Made by a program: the position numbers and the translations under genes
DNA from: Fulvia fulva
Taxonomy: Eukaryota > Ascomycota > Dothideomycetes > Mycosphaerellales > Mycosphaerellaceae
Reading direction: 5' to 3'
NCBI RefSeq assembly: GCF_020509005.1
Contig: NC_063022.1
Coordinates: 3,224,001-3,288,000, forward strand
DNA length: 64,000 nucleotides
The notes under the pieces: model-generated
What the model saw: only the letters and a program-made list of their open reading frames with translations
The model's database searches: none
What the model was told of the DNA's origin: nothing
Part shown: positions 57,695-64,000 of the stretch, piece after piece
Layout of the letters: every line of letters starts with the position of its first letter
Numbering within the stretch: position 1 is the stretch's first letter

Positions 57695-59602
57695 TTACGC
57701 TGACGTCGAGGCAGGGCCCATCCAGACGAGAAGAGTTCCCGTCCCGTACATTGAAGAAGAGATCACGTGTGCCTTTGGTGCCTGTACACCACTGCTCTGA
57801 GCTGCTTCAGCTGGTAGGGAAGGTGCCGAAGTGGCTTGAGGCAGAGCGGAGGTCGAGAGTGCAGTTTGCTGACTCGTGCTCAAGCTTGAAGTTGTCGGCT
57901 CTGGAAGCAGGGTGAAGAAGGTCGATTCAGCATCTTCTGTTGATTCTGGACGTATGGATGCTGGTGTGAGGGTACTGACGCTGACGCTCACGACCGTGAC
58001 TGTGTGGTCTGCCCTCGTAGAGTTTTGAGAAGCAACACTGGGAGAGGAGGTAGAAGATGCCTTCGCCTGGGCTTTCTCCTGATGGGCAGTTGCAGTATCT
58101 GGGTCTTCTGCTGAAGTCGGTTGTGTATCTGTTGGCTTGCTTGGTTTGATCGAAGAGGTCATGTTGTGGTAGTGCGTGCCAAGGACTTTCGACTGTATGG
58201 GTACCGGAGCGTTGCCGTCCTTGGTAGATGTCTCTGCGATATGGCTGCTGCCCTGTACAGTCCTGGTGATGACTTCTGTGACAGTGTCTTTGGAGCACTG
58301 CGTAACGGCGGCTGGCTTCTTGATCACACTCGCTAGCATGGTCCGGGTGATGGTGACAGTAGAGGCTGTCATCGCTTTCCTGTTCTTGACGTCTGCCTCC
58401 AACGCGTCGTAAAGTTGCCAACCTCTTTTGATGAGCCGCTGAGTTGTGTCAAGAAGGTCTTCATAGTATTCCTTGTGGGAATCTTCCCAAAAGCTTATGA
58501 CGACCTGTGCGTTAGCCATGCGGCGGTCGGTATGCGAGCCGTCGCGTTTGGCCACATTCGCTTCGTGCAAGTGAGGTGAGTTGATATCGCTCGAGTTGGA
58601 TCCAGCAATGCTGCTAAAAGCGAAGGAAGACACGCCCTGTGGCTCAACAACACTACGAGTCTGCCTTTGGGGATAGTCGACGCCGAGCTTCGTCTCTTGT
58701 AGGGTCATGAGCTGGTCCAGTGTGTCCTTGATCCTGATCATGCTGTCTCTCAAGTTTTCTTGGCAATCCTGAAACTGGCCCCACTTGGCATCGGCTTGCC
58801 CTTCACAACTACTTCCGAATTGACTTGCGCGTCGATCAAGTCTCCTCTCACTAAATCTCTCGCTCTGGGGAACGGCGCCAGTGCTAGCATGCGACGTTCC
58901 GTTGTACTGGGATACATTGCTTGCAGTAGTGTCACGCGCGTGCATGGCTTGGCCAGCACTCGGCGTATGTCCCGCAGCGAGACCCTCCTTGAGAATCCTC
59001 TCTTCGGTCTTTTTCAGCTGGTCTAGAACAATCTTTTCCTTGCCCAGAATGATAGCCCGTCGGTTCTTACACTTTTCAAGGTACGTTTGAATTTCCCCAA
59101 GTTCTTTGTTGGCTCCAGATTCACACTTGCCCAATGCGCTCGATACGTCCCGTCGTACATGCTCCGCAGTATCATGTGCTTCTTTACCGGGTCCGGGCAG
59201 CTGTTGACACAGTAATGCGTCATACGTCAAATCGTATGTGCCGTCTCGGATGTTATCGATGAGGATCTGTGTCACACGAACGTGCGTCCTCCGTTGTGCG
59301 TTGGAGCTTCGGCATACGACCAGCTCTGCGCAGTGCCGTGTTGTAGGCATGCCCGTGTAATTTCCTCGATGGGAGGAATTGTTCGCAGTGCCATCTGTCA
59401 GTGTGGGCTGCGGCTCGAGTGGATCAGCAGTCGTCGAACTCGCTATCGTGGGTTCTGGTTTGCTTTTCGGGTTGGCATCACGCCGACGTCCAGGGAAAAG
59501 CTCGTGCATCATATCGCACTTATCTGCAAGGTAGCCGCATTGTTGTGGCCACAAGTCGACGATTCTCCTTGCATCTTCGATGGTTCTAATAGCATCTCTG
59601 TT
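57695..59602 (-). CDS. Ser/Thr-rich coiled-coil protein of unknown function, 5' exon not found
   Basis: The large exon is open from an acceptor-like GAGTAG at 59603 (first codons AACAGAGATGCTATT) down to the stop at 57695, about 635 residues. No ATG stands near the start of the frame, so at least one upstream exon is missing from the model. Central regions form helices with heptad-like spacing (KELGEIQTYLEKCKNRRAII and KIVLDQLKKTEERILKEG at about 155-195; ENLRDSMIRIKDTLDQL near 270-290). The last 200 residues are Ser/Thr/Pro/Ala-rich and highly glycosylatable. Scattered Cys at the N-terminal side suggest an extracellular domain, so the missing exon may carry a signal peptide (inference). No family was recognised. 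Confidence 0.55.
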   Translation of the reverse strand, partial: NRDAIRTIEDARRIVDLWPQQCGYLADKCDMMHELFPGRRRDANPKSKPEPTIASSTTADPLEPQPTLTDGTANNSSHRGNYTGMPTTRHCAELVVCRSSNAQRRTHVRVTQILIDNIRDGTYDLTYDALLCQQLPGPGKEAHDTAEHVRRDVSSALGKCESGANKELGEIQTYLEKCKNRRAIILGKEKIVLDQLKKTEERILKEGLAAGHTPSAGQAMHARDTTASNVSQYNGTSHASTGAVPQSERFSERRLDRRASQFGSSCEGQADAKWGQFQDCQENLRDSMIRIKDTLDQLMTLQETKLGVDYPQRQTRSVVEPQGVSSFAFSSIAGSNSSDINSPHLHEANVAKRDGSHTDRRMANAQVVISFWEDSHKEYYEDLLDTTQRLIKRGWQLYDALEADVKNRKAMTASTVTITRTMLASVIKKPAAVTQCSKDTVTEVITRTVQGSSHIAETSTKDGNAPVPIQSKVLGTHYHNMTSSIKPSKPTDTQPTSAEDPDTATAHQEKAQAKASSTSSPSVASQNSTRADHTVTVVSVSVSTLTPASIRPESTEDAESTFFTLLPEPTTSSLSTSQQTALSTSALPQATSAPSLPAEAAQSSGVQAPKAHVISSSMYGTGTLLVWMGPASTSA

Positions 59603-60670
59603 CTACTCTCATCAACACATCAGAGCGAGGGGTAGATTCAAGTTCTGCTGACAAGACTGAATCCAAGGACATGATGTCTGTGTATCGACCTACATGTACA
59701 TGACTTGAGGTGCTATGCTCTAGCCTGAGGGGAGGTGTCCGAGGGCGCCCGTTATACATTGCTGCTAGGGCACACTTGTCACCTAGTGCTGATTGCTAGC
59801 CCAGTACAAGCAAAGGATGAATCCGTGGCAAGCCTGAGCGGTGGGCGGCCATGTTTTCCCACGCACGCTGCGAGCAATGTCCAGCTCGTATGAAGTTGCG
59901 GCAATGAACTGTTGGTCCGTGCTCTGCGGTACGACTTGGTCTTGTAACACCCTCGTTGTATCGATGAGCAGTAGAAGTCCAGTCGTGGGTCGTCGACTGG
60001 ACGAAGCTATTCTATTCTAGTCCCGCAACGTGAAAGGCATGAAGGTGGAGTTCGGTCCGCTCGGAACCAAGATGCGGATATTCTACTCCCGAGTCCTCTC
60101 TCAAGTTTCGCCCAGCTCCAACAACGACACCCCCTCGTCTGATGTGGGACACAGATGCCGCAAGGACGTCGAGCTCATTCAGGCGCCACCCAATGCCGCC
60201 ATTGTCGCTCTCTGGTAGCTGGGCCGCTAACCTCAGGCTTGATCATACCGCTTCCCTTATCACCGCGAGCTACTGGATGTTGCTCTTTTCCTGCTTACCT
60301 CGACGTGCAGAGAGAACAAGCCCCCTCGTCCGTCACACGGTACACACAGTCGGCACCTCGCGACCTCTGTCGACCCCTCGGCTCGTCAGTTGTTAGCTAC
60401 AAGAGTTGTCCACGCACCGTCGCAGGCGGAAAGATACACCCGATCGAGACACGTTGATCTGGTGCCATTGGCGGAGCAGAAGTCGACAAAGAAGTCATGA
60501 CACGATGATTTGGTGCGCTGGACCATCTATGGCACGCCTCTTGTCAGAGATGTGCGCGATATGACTGAGGTAGGCACTCGTGGTCATCTCCTCTGGTCCT
60601 TTGCACGTCTGTTGCCTGCTCTTGATTCAGGCCAAGGGGTGGGTTCTAGCCTGCCTGAGGCGACCGTCGA
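59603..60670. other. Divergent intergenic region
   Basis: About 1.07 kb. It should contain the missing first exon and promoter of the gene on its left, and the promoter of the gene on its right. Neither exon could be identified. Confidence 0.4.
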
Positions 60671-63600
60671 ATGTTCATGGCAAAGCTGGTGGCAATATGG
60701 CGGGCCTTATGTCTCATCGCTCCAGTGTGTTATGCAACATCGTCAAGCACCCGGCCCAAAGATCCCGGAGACAAAGTACCTGTCACTTTGCGTCAAGCGC
60801 TCCCCCCTGGAGAAGCGCCTATCTTCGTCGAGCAATCACTCAGGCCAAAATCGAATCACACCTTCTGCCACGTTTATCCTGAGGGAGGTACGTTATGTAT
60901 CAGAAGCTAATTCTTACCGATGCTAAGATCACTCACCAGATCACAATGAACTCGATTGCACGACGGCTTATCATGAGGACTATACCTACGTCGACCTCGA
61001 ACAGATCGAGCCCCTACTGGTGAACCAGCGGGTACTCTGCGATGAGAGAGCTGTCGCTGCTCATGACACTGATATAGTACTGCTGTTCATCAACCAGGAT
61101 GCTACCAAACTTGCAAACACAGCATGGGGCTCTGGGGAAGACTTGGTCTTCGTGATTGAAGATCCTCATTGTTTCCAAATGGCTGGAGATCGTTCCTTTT
61201 ACCTGTGGGTCTCGTCGGTAGCGTTATGCTCAGCGTACTGACTGGTATATAGCTCGGACGGCATTGATTGGGACTTTGAGGAGATGCGGGCCATCATTCA
61301 TGCAACACCCTTGTGGGCCAGGATCGACATGAAGTCAGGATGGGCTCATAGTATCACGACAGGCATGGCGGCCGTGCCACCAGGATACTTCCCAGATCCG
61401 AGGCCCAGTTCTGGCTATGTGCCGCGTGAGTCACAGCAAGTTTGCAATCAAACCAGCACTGATTCGCCACAGATCTCAATGCCGAAGTCTCGAAGCGGCA
61501 GACAAAAGGCGTTGCCGCCGGTGTTTGCGTCGCAGGTGTCATTCTAGGTGGGCCGTTCTTCGGCCTGCAAGCCTGTGCTATCGGTGCTCCTTATTATGCC
61601 ATCTTGACGGAAATTATGAAAGCAAATGAGATGTCCCCGAGCGTAAGGATTGGAACCCTTATTTCCTTCCTTGGACCTGTCTTTGCGCCGCTCGGTGTCG
61701 CCACAGTGGCCCTTAGTGCGTTCGTTGTACCGGCATATATATCTTGGATCAAAGACTGGGACTACAACCTCGACAAAATATGGATGATTCCTTGGGGTCT
61801 GTCTGGGGAGAAAGAGCGGTAAGTCGGTGGGCCTACCAATGTCGCTCAAGCACTGACACTGCGATAGGAAACTCCTTGATGAGTACATCAAGATACCGCG
61901 CGTCACCGCTACTTGTCCGAACTGCCACATCATCGGCAAGTTCAAGGCCACGCTACGTCTGAAGTTCGATCTGAGGGGAAAGAAGCACAAAGGACCACCT
62001 GAATGTATCAACAGTCCAGAGGAGCTTGAAGACGATGGCAGGAAAAAGCACCCGAAGCGCGATCTGCCCGGTGGTCCGAGGCTCTCACACGCAATGGTAA
62101 CAACTTGCTCGCTGTTTGAGGTACTGCTTTGCCTGACTGATAGCAGTATGCCGAATATGAACGCATCGCAATGCACCTCAAACGCAGTGAATTCGAGACA
62201 CCGGATTCCGATCCAAGAACAGGCCGTACACCACATCACGACAAGCACTTCAAGCGAGACGAGCCCTGTGACCATGCAAGTAGCATGAGTTATCCTTTTT
62301 GCATCGACGAGCAGATGAGAAATTACCATGCGAAATGCGACCCTTATCTCGACAACCTGCTGCTGCATCCCACTGCCGTCCTCAAAGAGGGTATTATCTG
62401 CTTATTCCGCTGGGGTCACTGCTGGGACAAATTTCACGAAGCAGCCGCATTCTATGACGACTTCGAAGACTACGCGTTGAAAATTGTGCAAAGGCATATA
62501 GAGGAGGCCAAGTTTGAGCTAGAGGTCGAAGAAGAGATCGATATTCATGTACAGCCGCAATTGCTGCTGGACATCAGTGCCGGCTTGTGGTTTGATGTAG
62601 ACTTTGGCGTCGAGTCGCTGAAGGAAGGGCCGGTTATCTCTTGGGGATTCCTGGTGAGCTCAGGCACTGGAGGTTCTGCACCGAGTAAGCTGCCCACAGT
62701 AACTCTTTCGGTGCTCTGTACTCATTGTTTGTGCTGATGCGGAGTAGTCATTGCAAACGGACCTGGAAGCTTAGGAACCAAAAAGCAATCTGGCTTTAGT
62801 GGAAACGACGGCGGGAAAAAGGTTGGATCGGTGGGTTCATGTATGATGTCTGATTGTAATACCAGCTGACTTCCGCAGGGTAATGGTTTGGGTAAGATGA
62901 CTTGGTGTTTACCAGTGTTGCGATTTGAGCGGGTAATTGCCGCGGGTCTGAAAGCCAACATCACGCTGCCCGGATTGAGCGCCAAGATCGGGGTAGGGAA
63001 CCTGACATTGGATCTCACCAAACCAAAAGACAGTATCGTGAAGTCAGACATGGCAATTGAGCTGAAGTATTTGAAGGCTCGTGTTGATATTGCGAATGAT
63101 CCCTGGATCACTTCATCATGGAGCATAGGCCCGGCTTTCGACTTCACGTTGACGCCCAACCTCAATCCTGGCGCACCCGCGCAGGGCTGGAGCAACGACT
63201 ACATACATCCACCCATAGGTTTTGGTGGACACTTTGTAAGAGTTGACCCTGTCTCATGGGTGACTGTTGTGCTGATGCTACTTAAAGGAAATCATCAAGG
63301 TTGAATACAAAGTAGCAGGTGCTGCGGGTACGTCACTACCGCCAAAGTCATTCATTCAAAAGCTTAATCATACACAGTGGACGACCCAGTATGTAAAGAA
63401 CTGAAAGGCGAGGAGTGGACTCGACCCGGCTGGATGTTCGAAGTCGATGTCCGAACCGGTTGCAGATTCTACGCATCATTCTTTGGTATTCGTATCGACA
63501 GCAACCAAATTGGCCAACTTCAGAAGAAAACCTACGCCGCAAAGGGCCTCTACTGGTCCGCAAGAGTATTCGCGCATTGCGATATGTTCGATGGCGACGA

Positions 63601-64000
63601 GGGTGTGGGAGACCATGTTGCCCGCGCGATCAACCTAGCCCTAGACCTCATTCAAGAGCCGATCGCAGCTATCATGGATAAGATCTCCGACGAATTGAAT
63701 GCGCCTAAACACTTCGCGATCACGGACAATGAGGACATGGACTACATGCCGACATCTGAAGGCAGGAGATTGGGATGGGAAGCTTTCCAGATGGCACATG
63801 GCTTGGATGCTTGGTACGGACCGGGGGTAGATTACCTGCTACCCGGGCGGCCTCAACCTAAGGAAGTGTGCGAAGCCGATGGTACTGTCCTGAAAAAGCT
63901 TGGAGCGGAGCCAGCCGATTGTAGATTTCTGAGCCAGGATGCGAAGTTCAACTACAGTAGGATGGACAGCGAAGCAGCTTCTGCTGTATCTGCTGCTAAC
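60671..64000 (+). CDS. Large uncharacterised secretory or membrane protein, at least ten exons, 3' partial
   Basis: The exons are 60671-60887, 60940-61204, 61253-61425, 61473-61818, 61868-62096, 62147-62684, 62748-62830, 62879-63235, 63288-63327 and 63378 to beyond 64000. The nine introns are 47-63 nt, nearly all with GTANGT-type donors, and every phase matches; 957 residues are visible. A signal peptide (MFMAKLVAIWRALCLIAPVC) opens the protein. A Cys-containing luminal part (to about 215) is followed by two hydrophobic segments, GVAAGVCVAGVILGGPFFGL (about 231-262) and a longer one ending ALSAFVVPAYISWI (about 275-310). Then come a CPNCHII knuckle near 351, an acidic helical part, and beta-rich repeats with TLRLKFDL-, ITLPGLSAKI- and IELKYLKAR-like strands. 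No known domain was recognised. The function is unknown. Confidence 0.78.

Noticed and set aside
57927..58421. A minus-strand frame with Arg/His-rich residues inside the Ser/Thr-rich gene
   Set aside because: It is an alternative frame of the low-complexity repeats, with no independent support.

Overview
The window is nuclear DNA of a filamentous ascomycete, most probably a Dothideomycete (inference). The reasons are short spliceosomal introns (about 46-133 nt) with fungal GTANGT donors and CTGAC/CTAAC branch sites, together with fungal families: HET-domain, Zn2Cys6, LPxELR-motif and DUF7587-like proteins, VTS1, LCB1 and UBP8. Genes are unclustered and monocistronic on both strands, with many intergenic stretches of 0.3-5 kb.

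Layout. 0-8 kb: 3' part of a ferric-reductase-like gene, a tandem pair of LPxELR paralogues, a compositionally odd repeat-like island, a third LPxELR gene, and a GPI-type GH16 glucanase. 8-16.5 kb: VTS1 with a GC-AG intron, a two-exon LPxELR gene, a small unknown gene followed by its decayed tandem copy, a HET-domain gene, and a doubtful Cys-rich remnant. 17-25 kb: a secreted unknown protein, the catalase-peroxidase katG, and a proline-rich protein. 25-30 kb: a decayed Dal5-type MFS transporter, a DUF7587-like gene, a minisatellite, and a DEDD 3'-5' exonuclease-domain gene. 30-39.8 kb: two gene-poor stretches around one intact monocarboxylate-type MFS transporter; the first holds a 290-bp MITE with TA target-site duplication. 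39.8-45 kb: a four-exon LPxELR gene, LCB1 and a BPL_N-type glutamine-amidotransferase-like gene. 45-48.2 kb: a broken Zn2Cys6 regulator running into a broken NRPS-like adenylation module, read as a relic of a secondary-metabolite locus. 48-55 kb: a one-TM protein, an LPxELR gene with an opposite-strand relic, a multi-Myb/SANT protein, an alpha/beta-hydrolase relic, and an LPxELR gene with an in-frame TAG. 55-64 kb: UBP8, a Ser/Thr-rich coiled-coil protein, and an uncharacterised secretory or membrane protein of at least ten exons that runs off the end.

Function. Housekeeping genes (VTS1, LCB1, UBP8, katG) are intact. The accessory genes between them show repeated duplication and decay: eight LPxELR loci in 64 kb, and at least five frameshifted or nonsense-bearing relics. 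No single new multi-gene system is evident. The most novel items are the large ten-exon protein at the right edge, the decayed regulator plus adenylation pair, and the MITE. Splice models were made by eye from splice signals, reading phase and family conservation, without transcripts.
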